This document shows positions 50,686 to 61,056 of a DNA stretch of 64,000 nucleotides, piece after piece. Within the stretch, counting starts at the first letter, position 1, and every line of letters starts with the position of its first letter. A model generated the notes under the pieces. That model was not told where the DNA came from, did no database searches, and saw only the letters and a list, made by a program, of their open reading frames with translations. The stretch is from Alcaligenaceae bacterium (GTDB lineage Bacteria; Pseudomonadota; Gammaproteobacteria; Burkholderiales; Burkholderiaceae_B), in the NCBI GenBank assembly GCA_012839585.1, contig DUNB01000075.1, positions 1-64,000 on the forward strand. The letters run 5' to 3'. The position numbers and the translations under genes were made by a program.

Positions 50686-51527
50686 TGCGTTTTATTTGCA
50701 ATAGCTTGATTGCGCTACTGACACTGCTGTGCTCGCACAGCAGTGTGGCCTATGAGCGCGCTATTAGCCTGGCACCTCATATTACCGAGCTCATTTATGC
50801 TATTGGAGCGCAAGACAAACTGATCGCTACCGTAAAAAGTAGCGATTATCCGCCCGCAGCCAAACAACTGCCCCGCGTAGGCGATGGCATCTCTGTTTCG
50901 GCTGAGCGTCTTTTGGCGCTCAATCCTGATGTGATCTTCGCTTGGCAACCCACCCGCGCCTTGCAGGCCCTAGAAAGCACGCTTAAATCCAGCCAGATTG
51001 CACTGCATTACATCAATCCGCTGACGGTGGACCAAATAGGTACTGCCGCCTTAGACTTAGGGCATTGGTTAAACAGCACAGAAACGGCCCAGCAGTTCAA
51101 CCAACATTGGCAGCAACGCCTCCACCAATTAGAGCAGCGCTACCACAACCCCCATCCTAAAACCGTTTTCATCGTACTCAACAGCCACCCCTTACACAGC
51201 ATCAATGACTCGCTGAGCCAAGACGTGTTACGTATTTGTGGGGCTCAAAACTGGGCGCAGCATAGCCCTACCGTGGCCCCCGCGATTCATTTAGAACAAT
51301 TACTAGCCACACCTTTTAGCGACCTGGTCTACAGCCAAAAAGACGAGGCACTAGAGCAATTAATTGAGCTATTAGAACGTGCTTACGCGCGCCCCCTACG
51401 TACTCACCAAGTACAAGCCGATCACTTTTATCGTGCTGGGCCGCGCCTACTTGAAGCCACTGCTCAGCTCTGCGCCCAACTAGAGGCTCAGGCAGAAAAA
51501 CGGGTTTTCTCCACCAAAGGTGACTAA
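50685..51527 (+). CDS. Cobalamin-type ABC transporter substrate-binding protein (BtuF-like)
   Basis: RAISLAPHITELIYAIGAQDKLIATVKSSDYPPAAKQLPRVGDGISVSAERLLALNPDVIFAW; overlaps btuB stop. Confidence 0.87.
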   Translation: MRFICNSLIALLTLLCSHSSVAYERAISLAPHITELIYAIGAQDKLIATVKSSDYPPAAKQLPRVGDGISVSAERLLALNPDVIFAWQPTRALQALESTLKSSQIALHYINPLTVDQIGTAALDLGHWLNSTETAQQFNQHWQQRLHQLEQRYHNPHPKTVFIVLNSHPLHSINDSLSQDVLRICGAQNWAQHSPTVAPAIHLEQLLATPFSDLVYSQKDEALEQLIELLERAYARPLRTHQVQADHFYRAGPRLLEATAQLCAQLEAQAEKRVFSTKGD

Positions 51528-51590
51528 ATCGTTTATGCTTATGGGTATTATTTAGGCTGTAACAACAGTCAACAACAAATGGCTATATCC

Positions 51591-52403
51591 ATGACTCAAA
51601 CTACCCCTAACGACCCATTTATTATTGCTGGAAAAACCTATTCCTCCCGCCTATTGGTTGGCACAGGAAAATACAAAGATTTCGAAGAAACCCGTGCTGC
51701 CATTGATGTGAGCGGTGCTGAAATCATCACCGTTGCCATTCGCCGCACAAACATTGGCCAGGATCCCGATCAGCCTAGCCTCTTGGACTACGTTCCACCT
51801 TCTAAATTCACGATTTTGCCCAATACCGCAGGCTGCTACACCGCTGACGATGCGGTACGCACCTTGCGTCTAGCTCGTGAGTTACTCGACGGCCACAACC
51901 TCGTCAAACTAGAGGTCTTAGGTGATCCCAACAATTTATTCCCCAACATGCCCGAAACCTTAAAGGCTGCTAAAACCTTAGTGGATGAAGGTTTCGATGT
52001 GATGGTGTACTGTGCTGATGATCCTATTCAGTGCAAAATGCTCGAAGACATGGGCTGCGTGGCTATCATGCCACTAGCCTCTTTGATTGGTTCTGGTATG
52101 GGGATTATTAACCCATGGAATTTACGTTTAATTATTGACCAGTCTTCCGTCCCTGTTTTGGTAGATGCCGGCGTAGGTACTGCATCGGATGCTACTATTG
52201 CCATGGAACTAGGCTGTGATGGCGTGCTGATGAATACAGCCATTGCAGGTGCCAAAGACCCCATTCTTATGGCTGCTGCCATGAAACACGGTGTACTCGC
52301 TGGCCGCCAAGCCTACTTAGCCGGTCGTATTCCCCGCAAATACTATGATGCTGATCCAAGCTCTCCTGAAGAGGGTTTAATCCATTCTCGTACCAATGCA
52401 TAA
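51591..52403 (+). CDS. thiG: Thiazole synthase
   Basis: [86 protein letters not shown]; start at 51579 also possible. Confidence 0.95.
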   Translation: MTQTTPNDPFIIAGKTYSSRLLVGTGKYKDFEETRAAIDVSGAEIITVAIRRTNIGQDPDQPSLLDYVPPSKFTILPNTAGCYTADDAVRTLRLARELLDGHNLVKLEVLGDPNNLFPNMPETLKAAKTLVDEGFDVMVYCADDPIQCKMLEDMGCVAIMPLASLIGSGMGIINPWNLRLIIDQSSVPVLVDAGVGTASDATIAMELGCDGVLMNTAIAGAKDPILMAAAMKHGVLAGRQAYLAGRIPRKYYDADPSSPEEGLIHSRTNA

Positions 52404-53229
52404 ATTCATTCCTAACACCCTAACTATTGCTGGCGTTGACCCCTCCGGGGGCGCCGGCATTTTGGCAGACATCAAAGCCATGAGCGCCTTAGGCGCCTAT
52501 GGTACAGCGGTTATTGCTGCGTTGACTGCTCAAAACACCCAAGGTGTCACCGGTATCTATCCCGTGGACCCTGCGTTTATTAAGCAACAGATTGACACGC
52601 TATTCGACGATGTGCGCATCGATGCCGTCAAAATTGGCATGTTGGGCCAACAGCCCGTTATTCGCACCGTGGTAGATGCTCTGACCCATTGGCAGCCCAA
52701 ACACTTGGTACTAGACCCAGTCATGGTCGCCAAAAGTGGGGATCATCTATTGGAAAAGGCCGCTACCTCTGAAATGCGTGAGGCCATGTTGCCTCTGGCC
52801 ACCATGATCACCCCTAACCTGCCCGAGGCCGGTGTGCTCTTGGATATGCGTCCTGCAGAAAACGTCAAAGAGATGTACGCAGTAGCCGAAAAACTACGTC
52901 GCTTGATGGCAGACAAAAGTGATCGTTGGGTATTTTTAAAAGGTGGTCACCTGCCTGGTTCCGAATGTACGGATTTGCTGTTCGATGGCGATCAGATGAT
53001 TGAAATGCCCGCACAGCGCATTGATACCAAAAACACCCATGGTACAGGTTGCACCTTGTCTGCGGCACTTGCCGCGCTGCTACCCCAATCCGTTAATGCG
53101 GTTCAGGCAGCCAAAGCCGCCAAAGAGTATCTCTACAAAGCCATTGCCCGCTCCGGGGACTTAACAGTGGGCTCAGGGCATGGCCCAGTCAACCATTTTC
53201 ATGGTTGGTGGCAGCCCATTGATTCTTAA
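52396..53229 (+). CDS. thiD: Hydroxymethylpyrimidine/phosphomethylpyrimidine kinase
   Basis: [55 protein letters not shown]. Confidence 0.94.
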   Translation: MHKFIPNTLTIAGVDPSGGAGILADIKAMSALGAYGTAVIAALTAQNTQGVTGIYPVDPAFIKQQIDTLFDDVRIDAVKIGMLGQQPVIRTVVDALTHWQPKHLVLDPVMVAKSGDHLLEKAATSEMREAMLPLATMITPNLPEAGVLLDMRPAENVKEMYAVAEKLRRLMADKSDRWVFLKGGHLPGSECTDLLFDGDQMIEMPAQRIDTKNTHGTGCTLSAALAALLPQSVNAVQAAKAAKEYLYKAIARSGDLTVGSGHGPVNHFHGWWQPIDS

Positions 53230-53250
53230 TCCGTTTACCTAGAGATACCC

Positions 53251-53976
53251 ATGAATTATCCGCTAACAGGCATTATTGTTGCGATGCAAGAAGAACTCGA
53301 AGTCATTTTGCAATCGCTGAACAAAGAAAAAACCGTAGACCGCGCTGGCATGCAGTTCCATGTGGGTCAGTACGCCGGACGTCCCGTCGTTGCCGTGATT
53401 TGTGGCATCGGCAAGGTCAACGCCGCCCTCTGTACGCAAATCATGATTTCTGAATTTGCGGTTGACCAGATCATTAACCTAGGGGTGGCTGGTGGTCTGG
53501 GCGCTGATATTAAACCGGGTGACATTGTGATCTCTGACACCCTCGTGCAACACGATATGGATGTGACGGTCTTTGATTTACCCAAGGGGCAAATTCCACG
53601 TTTAGACGTGTTTGATTTCAAAGCTGACCCCACCCTGTTGGACGCTGCGATCACTGCCAGCCAACACATTACCGAACACAATCATTTTGTTGGTCGTATT
53701 GTGACGGGTGATCAGTTTGTGGCTAGCCCCGAGGGCGCTAAACGCCTGCACGAGGAGTTCAATGCTCTGGCCTGTGAAATGGAAGGCGCCAGCATTGCCC
53801 ATGTGTGCCATGTGAACCGCATCCCATTTGTCTGCATCCGTTCTATTTCGGACAATGCCAATAGTGGAGCCCACATGGATTTTGAACAATTCACCCCTAT
53901 CGCCGTGGCAAATGCCAGTGTGTTGTTGCAAAGCATGATTCCTTTGTGTGCGACAACGGCCCCCACTCAGCCATAG
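53251..53976 (+). CDS. mtnN: 5'-methylthioadenosine/S-adenosylhomocysteine nucleosidase
   Basis: IIVAMQEELEVIL, VVAVICGIGKVNAAL, NLGVAGGLGADIKPGDIVIS, CEMEGASIAHVC. Confidence 0.92.
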   Translation: MNYPLTGIIVAMQEELEVILQSLNKEKTVDRAGMQFHVGQYAGRPVVAVICGIGKVNAALCTQIMISEFAVDQIINLGVAGGLGADIKPGDIVISDTLVQHDMDVTVFDLPKGQIPRLDVFDFKADPTLLDAAITASQHITEHNHFVGRIVTGDQFVASPEGAKRLHEEFNALACEMEGASIAHVCHVNRIPFVCIRSISDNANSGAHMDFEQFTPIAVANASVLLQSMIPLCATTAPTQP

Positions 53977-54054
53977 TTCAAGGCATAATACTGCTATGGC
54001 ATAGGTGATCTACCTATCAATTACTCTTATTGTCCTGCTCACATAGAAACTGCT

Positions 54055-54735
54055 ATGAAAATAAACGCGTTGTCTGATATCGAACTCGCCCGCTATTACA
54101 TGGTTGAACAACAAATTCGTCCTTGGTACGTCGAAGACGAACAGGTTTTACAGGCGCTATTCGATGTGCCACGCGAACAATTTGTTCCACCCTCATTAAA
54201 AGGTATGGCCTTTGCTGATACCGAGGTGCCATTGATTATTGATTCGGTGGACACCAACGAGTACATGCTAAAACCCGTTATCGAAGCACGTCTTGCGGTT
54301 GAACTACAGCTGCAACCCTCTGATGGGGTGCTAGAGATCGGTACCGGCTCTGGCTATCAGGCGGCGTTATTATCTCGCTTAGCTCAACAAGTCACCACCA
54401 TTGAAATCAATAGCACCTTGGCAGCCTTTGCAACGGACAACCTACAGCGTCAGCGCATAAGCAACGTCACCGTAGAAATTGGTGATGCGCACGAAGGTTG
54501 GGGTACGACTGAATACGATGCCATTCTATTAACTGGTTCTGTTCCTGTGGTACCGGATGCGCTCAAATACCAACTTTGTATCGGTGGACGTTTGGTTGCT
54601 GTAGTAGGCACAAGCCCCGTTATGACGGCCATTCGTATTACACGTACCAGTGCTGCCAGCTTCGAAACCACCCCTTTGTTTGATACCGTCATCAAACCGT
54701 TACGCGGCAGTCGCATCAGCCAGTTCAATTTCTAA
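54055..54735 (+). CDS. Protein-L-isoaspartate O-methyltransferase family protein
   Basis: YYMVEQQIRPWYVEDEQVLQALFDVPREQFVP, VLEIGTGSGYQAALLSRLAQQVTTIEI. Confidence 0.88.
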   Translation: MKINALSDIELARYYMVEQQIRPWYVEDEQVLQALFDVPREQFVPPSLKGMAFADTEVPLIIDSVDTNEYMLKPVIEARLAVELQLQPSDGVLEIGTGSGYQAALLSRLAQQVTTIEINSTLAAFATDNLQRQRISNVTVEIGDAHEGWGTTEYDAILLTGSVPVVPDALKYQLCIGGRLVAVVGTSPVMTAIRITRTSAASFETTPLFDTVIKPLRGSRISQFNF

Positions 54736-54738
54736 GCA

Positions 54739-56067
54739 ATGTCAATTCGGCTGCTTTTTATTCTGGCGCTTAGTTTATGGGCAGCCGCAGTCCGGGCGAC
54801 TCCCTCGTTAGACCTATGGCAGGCTTGGCAGTTAGCACTACAACGAGATCCTATTTACGCCGCTCAACGTGCTAACACCCAAGCCAACCAAGAGCAAATC
54901 ACCCAGGCCAGAGCCAAGCTTTTTCCTTCTATAGAGGCTGTTGCCTCAGCCCAGCATAACGACTCTCGTCGCGCTAGCCGACTCAATCAGGGACGTAACT
55001 CAAACCTAACCCAATGGCAATTACGTCTTAGCCAGCCTTTGCTCGACTTAAACGCGATAGCTCAGTTTGAACGCTCGCGCTATTTGGCCGGCATGGCGGT
55101 ATTGGATTTAGAAAATGCCAAGCATGAGCTTGCTTTACGGGTCACCCAGGCTTATTTTGATGTGTTGTCAGCCCAAGACACGCTGCTTTCTTTGCAAGCC
55201 CAATACAACGCCATAGAGCAACAGTTGTTGGCCGCACAGCTTGCTTTTGAATTAGGTGGTGCCACGATTACCGACACCTACGAGGCGCAGTCCCGTTTGG
55301 ATTTACTTAAAGCGCAACAAATTACGGCGCAAAGTTTTTTACAAAACAAACAAAACGCACTCAGTCGTATGATTGGGGAGCCCGTGCACACCTTAGCGCC
55401 CCTGAATCCAAACGCCATCTTGCCCGCTCCTGAGCCGGCTCAGCTGGATGCTTGGACCACCCAAGCCTCCTTAAGCAACCTATTCGTCGCCAAGGCCAAT
55501 TTAGCGGTGCAGGCGCAACGTTATCAGCTCCAGGCTAGTCAACGTGAACATACCCCTACGGTCTCTTTAGAGGCGCGCAGTGGCAGCCAAAGCAACCAGG
55601 GGATCTATGGCCCCAACTCTAGTCCGCGCGCCTTAGACAGCAGCATTGCCATCGAGCTATCTATCCCTCTTTACCAAGGCGGAGCCATCTCATCGCGTAT
55701 TCGTGAGAACGCCTCGGTATTACAACAGCGTCATCTAGAACAAGAAAACGCACGACGCCAAGCCATTGAAAGCACACAGAACCATTTCAGCAATGTCACG
55801 GCCGGTTTGCTACAAATTCAAGCCCTAGAGGCCGCCGCCCAGTCCAGCTCTGCTTCTGTGCAAGCCAATCAAACGGCTTACGAAGTTGGCGTTCGCATTA
55901 ATATTGATGTGCTCAACGCACAACAACAGCACTACGAGACCCAACGTGCTCTCGCTCAGGCCCGTTACCAAACCTTAATCCAAGGACTAGCTCTTAAAAA
56001 AGCTGCTGGTCAACTCCAAGACAGCGACCTCGATCAACTAAATCAACTGTTGCTCAGCACTCCATAA
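54739..56067 (+). CDS. TolC family outer membrane protein
   Basis: LWQAWQLALQRDPIYAAQRANTQANQEQITQARAKLFPSIEAVAS; coiled-coil repeats, SIPLYQGG. Confidence 0.92.
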   Translation: MSIRLLFILALSLWAAAVRATPSLDLWQAWQLALQRDPIYAAQRANTQANQEQITQARAKLFPSIEAVASAQHNDSRRASRLNQGRNSNLTQWQLRLSQPLLDLNAIAQFERSRYLAGMAVLDLENAKHELALRVTQAYFDVLSAQDTLLSLQAQYNAIEQQLLAAQLAFELGGATITDTYEAQSRLDLLKAQQITAQSFLQNKQNALSRMIGEPVHTLAPLNPNAILPAPEPAQLDAWTTQASLSNLFVAKANLAVQAQRYQLQASQREHTPTVSLEARSGSQSNQGIYGPNSSPRALDSSIAIELSIPLYQGGAISSRIRENASVLQQRHLEQENARRQAIESTQNHFSNVTAGLLQIQALEAAAQSSSASVQANQTAYEVGVRINIDVLNAQQQHYETQRALAQARYQTLIQGLALKKAAGQLQDSDLDQLNQLLLSTP

Positions 56068-56130
56068 GGCTCATCCAGCCAACTAAACCAGAGCAGCTCT
56101 CATCATCAACAACGTAGTTAGTGGGACAAT

Positions 56131-56180
56131 AAAAAACACCCCAAAGCTTGGATTGATATCCAGCTTTTGGGGTGTATTTC
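56131..56180. terminator. Intrinsic terminator between convergent tolC-like and hldE2-like genes
   Basis: aaaaaacaccccaaagctgg-like stem: acaccccaaagcttgg ... ccagcttttggggtgt. Confidence 0.7.
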
Positions 56181-56223
56181 ACCGTAGCCGTACGCTATTT
56201 AAGAGACGAAGAGCTACCTAAAA

Positions 56224-56712
56224 CTAGGTCTGAGGCTGTCTAATCTTTTTCACCAACGAGGTCGTTGAGCGATCAAACTCGATGGGAATGGCTACCGCAT
56301 CTCCTCCCCAACTGCGCACCAGGGCTGTCTCGGGCAGCGTTTCCATATCGTAATCGCCGCCTTTGACGATCAAATCAGGTTTTAACTCAGCAATGATCGC
56401 CTCGGGGGTGTGTTCGGTAAACACCGTCACCACACTGGTAGAAGACAGCGCCGCTAACAAAGCACATCGATCCGCCTCGTTGTTTATCGGTCTGTCGTCC
56501 CCTTTGTTCAGCGTACGCACTGAGGCATCTGAGTTCACCGCCACAATCAAGGTCGCTCCTAATTGGGCGGCCTCGTCTAAATAGCTGGCATGACCACGAT
56601 GCAAAATATCAAACACCCCATTGGTAAACACAATGGGGCGCGGCAGCTGCCCCTGAGCTACAGCTGCCACTAAAGCATCGCGCGCATACACTTTTTTCTC
56701 AAAAGAGGGCAT
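56224..56712 (-). CDS. D-glycero-beta-D-manno-heptose 1-phosphate adenylyltransferase (RfaE domain II)
   Basis: VFTNGVFDILHRGHASYLDEAAQLGATLIVAVNSDASVRTLNKGDDRPINNEADR. Confidence 0.92.
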   Translation of the reverse strand: MPSFEKKVYARDALVAAVAQGQLPRPIVFTNGVFDILHRGHASYLDEAAQLGATLIVAVNSDASVRTLNKGDDRPINNEADRCALLAALSSTSVVTVFTEHTPEAIIAELKPDLIVKGGDYDMETLPETALVRSWGGDAVAIPIEFDRSTTSLVKKIRQPQT

Positions 56713-56716
56713 GGTG

Positions 56717-57571
56717 TTAGGCGGTCACAATTTTACGGCTTAGGTCTTTGCGGTAACGGTTTAGTGCCGAAGGAGACTCAAAGTCCTCGCCCATCAACAA
56801 AGACATATTATGCAAAATGCGTGTGCTGACTTTGCCTTCCCACTCTTTATCAAAGCGAATTTGGTTGTCTAACCAGTTTTCTAACCAACCGGGTGAAGGC
56901 AGCTGAGACTGTACGGTGTCGTTGGGGTACATGTCTTTGTTCACGTGTAGGTTAGTTGGGTGTAAAGCCTGAGCGGTGCGATGGGCCGATGCCATTAGCA
57001 CCCCAATTTTGGAGAAGGCCAAACGGGTTTCTAATTCGGACTGTTCTGTACCACCGAGTTTTAACGCACGGCGCATATAACGTAAATAAGCACCCGCGTG
57101 ACGGGCCTCGTCCTGGGCGACGATCTGATAAATGGCTTTGATGACTGGCTCGGTATGCCAGTCTGCAGCACGTCGGTACCAGTGGTTCAAGCGAATTTCA
57201 CCGCAGAAGTGCAGCATGAGTGTTTCCATCGCGGGCGCGGGATCGAACTCAAAACGCACTTTGTGTAGTTCTTCTTCGGTGGGAACGAGCTCTGGACGGA
57301 AACGACGCAAATACTCGATTAATACCAAAGAGTGTTTTTGTTCCTCGAAGAACCAGATGGACATAAAAGCACAAAAATCACTGTCATCACGATTATCGCG
57401 TAGGAACATTTCCGTCGCAGGCAAGGCAGCCCATTCAGTAATCGCATTCATTTTGATGGTGTAAGCTTGCTCATCAGTGAGCTTGCTACCATCAAAATCA
57501 TCCCAAGGAATATCGTGCGCCATATTCCAACGGACGGCTTCCATAGATTTAAAAAGTTCAGGGTAAAGCAT
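56717..57571 (-). CDS. Ferritin-like diiron protein (acyl-ACP desaturase-like fold)
   Basis: Paired carboxylate/His motifs FFEEQKHS and QDEARHAG; start at MLYPELFKSMEAVRW. Confidence 0.7.
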   Translation of the reverse strand: MLYPELFKSMEAVRWNMAHDIPWDDFDGSKLTDEQAYTIKMNAITEWAALPATEMFLRDNRDDSDFCAFMSIWFFEEQKHSLVLIEYLRRFRPELVPTEEELHKVRFEFDPAPAMETLMLHFCGEIRLNHWYRRAADWHTEPVIKAIYQIVAQDEARHAGAYLRYMRRALKLGGTEQSELETRLAFSKIGVLMASAHRTAQALHPTNLHVNKDMYPNDTVQSQLPSPGWLENWLDNQIRFDKEWEGKVSTRILHNMSLLMGEDFESPSALNRYRKDLSRKIVTA

Positions 57572-57734
57572 AGTTATCCTTATGAATTGTTTGAGTGGTA
57601 ACAAGACACAATGCTTACACCACCGCATGACAAGTCGTAGACGCAGGAAAGTATATTCGTCTTAAACATACGACTTATGTCTTTCAAAATGAAGGCCGTT
57701 GCACCAGGGCAACAAGCCAGTTTAGATCAAATGA

Positions 57735-59288
57735 TCAGCGGACTAATGCCCACAAAGCCACCACTAAGGCTACAGCCAAAACAGCGCACAGCACGGCAAC
57801 CAGGCGGTTGTTTTGCTGCTGTGCCGCCCTGAGCAGCTGTAGCTCTTGCTGCAGCTGCGGCAGCGGATCTGGGCGGTTGAGATTATCAAACACCAATCGC
57901 GGAATTTGAGGCAATAACTGGGACCATTGCCCAGCCTCTTGGCTTAAGCGTTGCTTTAAGCCCTGGACACCCACCCGCTGGTGCATCCAGTTTTCTAGAT
58001 ACGGCTTGGCCGTATCCCATAAATCTAGTTCAGGATCTAGTTCGCGTCCCATGCCCTCGACGTTTAATAAGGTTTTTTGCAGCAACACCAGCTGAGGCTG
58101 AATTTCCACATTAAAGCGGCGTGAGGTTTGAAAGAGACGCAATAACACCTGACCTAAAGAAATCTGTGACAACGGTCGATCAAAGTAAGGTTCGCACACG
58201 GCGCGAACCGCACCTTCGAGTTCTTCTTCGCGCGTATTGGCCGGAGCCCAACCGGACTCAATGTGCAGCTGCGCAACCCGTCTATAGTCACGTCGGAAAA
58301 ACGCGAGAAAGTTCTGCGCCAAATAATTTTTATCAAACTCAGACAACGAACCCACAATGCCAAAGTCTAGCGCAATATAGCGACCTAAAGTATCGGGAGC
58401 ATTCGATACATAGATATTACCAGGGTGCATGTCCGCATGAAAAAAACCATCGCTAAAGACCTGACTAAAAAAGACCTCTACCCCTTTACGGGCTAAGTCT
58501 TTGAGGTCTACGCCCGCCTCTACCAACTTGTCGACCTGGCTGACGGGAATGCCTTTCATGCGTTCCATGGTGAACACATTGGTCGCGCAATAATCCCAAT
58601 ACACCTCTGGCACAATCAGTAGATCTGAGCGCCCTGTTTCTGGGCTAAAGTTTCTACGTAACTGACTGCAGTTCGAGGCCTCTCGGATTAAATCTAATTC
58701 GTCATGCAGGTATTTTTCAAATTCGGACACTACCTCGCGGGGACGTAAGCGTCGGGCATCGGCTAATAAGCGGTGCACCATATTGGCAAAGGTACGCATC
58801 AAGGCCAGATCTTTATCGATGACCTCTCGCATACCAGGACGCAAGACTTTAACGGCCGCCTCTCTGCCATCTGGCAACACGGCAAAGTGCACCTGGGCTA
58901 TAGACGCCGAGGCCACCGGATCGACCTCAAAATGCTTAAAAATCGTATGGGGTGAAGCGCCCAAAGCCTTTTCCACGGTTTTCGCAGCAAGCTCAGAGGA
59001 AAATGGTGGCACTCGATCTTGGAGCAAAGCCAGTTCCGTGGCCACATCCATAGGGATCAGGTCCCGACGAGTAGACAGCACCTGCCCAAACTTCACGAAC
59101 ACCGGCCCTAAGGATTCTAGAGCCAAACGTAAACGTACACCACGACTGTGTTTAGGTTTGCTGCCTAAACGCACCCAACGTAATAAACGATAAGCCCATG
59201 GATGTTGAATGCTGGATAAAACCAATTCGTCCAAACGGTATTTGAACGCAATATACATAATGAAGATAAAACGACTGATTCGTGTCAT
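57735..59288 (-). CDS. ubiB: Ubiquinone biosynthesis regulatory kinase UbiB
   Basis: [19 protein letters not shown] (KxGQ motif), [23 protein letters not shown]; two C-terminal TM segments. Confidence 0.95.
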   Translation of the reverse strand: MTRISRFIFIMYIAFKYRLDELVLSSIQHPWAYRLLRWVRLGSKPKHSRGVRLRLALESLGPVFVKFGQVLSTRRDLIPMDVATELALLQDRVPPFSSELAAKTVEKALGASPHTIFKHFEVDPVASASIAQVHFAVLPDGREAAVKVLRPGMREVIDKDLALMRTFANMVHRLLADARRLRPREVVSEFEKYLHDELDLIREASNCSQLRRNFSPETGRSDLLIVPEVYWDYCATNVFTMERMKGIPVSQVDKLVEAGVDLKDLARKGVEVFFSQVFSDGFFHADMHPGNIYVSNAPDTLGRYIALDFGIVGSLSEFDKNYLAQNFLAFFRRDYRRVAQLHIESGWAPANTREEELEGAVRAVCEPYFDRPLSQISLGQVLLRLFQTSRRFNVEIQPQLVLLQKTLLNVEGMGRELDPELDLWDTAKPYLENWMHQRVGVQGLKQRLSQEAGQWSQLLPQIPRLVFDNLNRPDPLPQLQQELQLLRAAQQQNNRLVAVLCAVLAVALVVALWALVR

Positions 59289-59292
59289 CGCT

Positions 59293-59928
59293 TTATCCTT
59301 TACTGAGCTGCGCCGTGCGCTGCTCTAAGTCGGTTAAACGTTGTTCTAACTGAGTAAAACGCGCCTGCCAAATCTGATAATAATCCGTACTGACCAGGAT
59401 GCCGCTTTCCTCGCCCAAAAATTCCGCCATATTTCCCTCTACGTGCTGTGCGGTACGTTGACCGGATTGCATCAGCTGTTTAACTGTTGCAACCAAACGC
59501 ACAGCAAGCAGATCACCCGTAAAACGCGCGATTTCCGCCTCTGGGTCAAAGCGTAATTGACTGACAACTTGGGCTAAGGCATTGGCTAATCCCGCATCGC
59601 CCTGAATATGAATTAAGGCCAACAAGGCATCTGGATCGGACTGTGCTAATACATTAGGAATCGCCTTAAGCTTATCCGTAGTAACAGTGAGCTGCACATC
59701 CGCCACCTCGGAACTATCCGTTAAGACCAGGGTGCTAGCGTGCGTTAGGCTTAGAGGCAAGTGCAAAGCCGCTAATTTCAAGGACACAGTACGACCGGCA
59801 TACTGAGCTAAGCGCTGTTGAGCCCAAGGCTCTCGGGCTAAGACGGCATTAAGCGCCCGCACGAGCACAGCCGTGGGGCGCAAACCTGCCGGTATAGGCA
59901 GTGAAGCAAAAAGGGTTGGCAAAGACAC
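59293..59928 (-). CDS. ubiJ: UbiJ-like SCP2-domain protein
   Basis: SCP2-like domain ([22 protein letters not shown]...[40 protein letters not shown]); adjacent to ubiB. Confidence 0.87.
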   Translation of the reverse strand: MSLPTLFASLPIPAGLRPTAVLVRALNAVLAREPWAQQRLAQYAGRTVSLKLAALHLPLSLTHASTLVLTDSSEVADVQLTVTTDKLKAIPNVLAQSDPDALLALIHIQGDAGLANALAQVVSQLRFDPEAEIARFTGDLLAVRLVATVKQLMQSGQRTAQHVEGNMAEFLGEESGILVSTDYYQIWQARFTQLEQRLTDLEQRTAQLSKG

Positions 59929-59980
59929 AGTCCACCTATGAATTGGAGAATCGCCTTAGTTTAACCCGTAGTGCCGTTGA

Positions 59981-60958
59981 TTAGTGCGTCGGATTAATCT
60001 GTTGGATGCCAGCGAGCAACCAGCCAGCACCATCTGCTTTGTAAAGGTTCCAGACTTCTTCGAAGCTGAAGGCCTCTGCATTGGCGTCTTCGCGCAACAT
60101 ACCGGAATAACGAACACTCGCTAAGTGACCACCTGCTACTTTTTCAATACCGAGCAACTCGGCATTCAACAGAACGATTTGGGTGTTCTGAGCGCCTTCG
60201 CGAGCGAGAATTTCAGGTGTTAGCTCTTTAAGCAAATCATCGGTGAGCACATCACGTAATGCCGCAGGGTTCCCTTGATCCCAGAGCTCTTGAATTTGAC
60301 GGAACTGCTGCTTGGCATTGGACAAGAAGCTCATGATGTCAAAGTCATCAGGAATAAACCAGGAAGGGTCTACCTGTTGTACGGGCTCAGCGGATGCTGT
60401 GGCTGCAGGAGCCGCATTAAAGGAGGCGTTTTGAGCCGGTGCAGATGCAGGCGCGGAACTGGCTGGCATCTGTGGCGTGGACTCACGGTACATAGGATTG
60501 GCATTACCCGCTGCCTGAGCGGCAGGTTTAGCACCACCACGTAAGCGACGTACCAAAAAGATCACAGCAAAGATCACTAAGCCGATCAACACCATGCTGG
60601 ATAGAGCCTCTAGCAAAGGACCAGCTAGGCCGAGGCTAGACAGCAACGCAGCAATACCCAAACCTGCGGCAATACCCGCGATAGGACCTAAAAAGCGAGA
60701 AAATCCGCTTTTAGGTGCCGCAGCGGCTCCGCCTCGTGCAGCATTGGCTGTAGAGGGCGTGGTAGCGCTACGAGTGGTGTTTGCTGCAGGCGGCTGAACA
60801 GCCTGACGTTGTTGCGTTACGTTAGAGGACTGGCGACCAAAACTTTTGCCCCCCCCCATACGACGCGCCTCGGCATCAAAAGACGCCCCAAGCATAGTTA
60901 AGGTGGATACAGCGATGACTGCCACCGCCATAAAGCGAGATAGACGCTTAGAAATCAT
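59981..60958 (-). CDS. Tim44-domain membrane protein
   Basis: Signal/TM N-terminus, RMGGGKSFGRQSS, C-terminal Tim44-like domain; ATG at 60958 with AGGAG upstream preferred. Confidence 0.88.
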   Translation of the reverse strand: MISKRLSRFMAVAVIAVSTLTMLGASFDAEARRMGGGKSFGRQSSNVTQQRQAVQPPAANTTRSATTPSTANAARGGAAAAPKSGFSRFLGPIAGIAAGLGIAALLSSLGLAGPLLEALSSMVLIGLVIFAVIFLVRRLRGGAKPAAQAAGNANPMYRESTPQMPASSAPASAPAQNASFNAAPAATASAEPVQQVDPSWFIPDDFDIMSFLSNAKQQFRQIQELWDQGNPAALRDVLTDDLLKELTPEILAREGAQNTQIVLLNAELLGIEKVAGGHLASVRYSGMLREDANAEAFSFEEVWNLYKADGAGWLLAGIQQINPTH

Positions 60959-61056
60959 GACATCTCCTGTGGGCGGTATCACCCCACCCTAAATAGCGTA
61001 ATAAAACTGACTAGAAGCTGACAGATTAGCATAAAACCTACGACCTTCACCATCTT

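Noticed and set aside
51528-51590. TPP riboswitch upstream of thiG
   Set aside because: Spacer is about 60 bp and lacks the THI-box motifs.
60958-61000. Small hairpin GTGGG..CCCAC upstream of the Tim44-like gene as a possible riboswitch
   Set aside because: Only a 5-bp stem with no recognisable aptamer motif.
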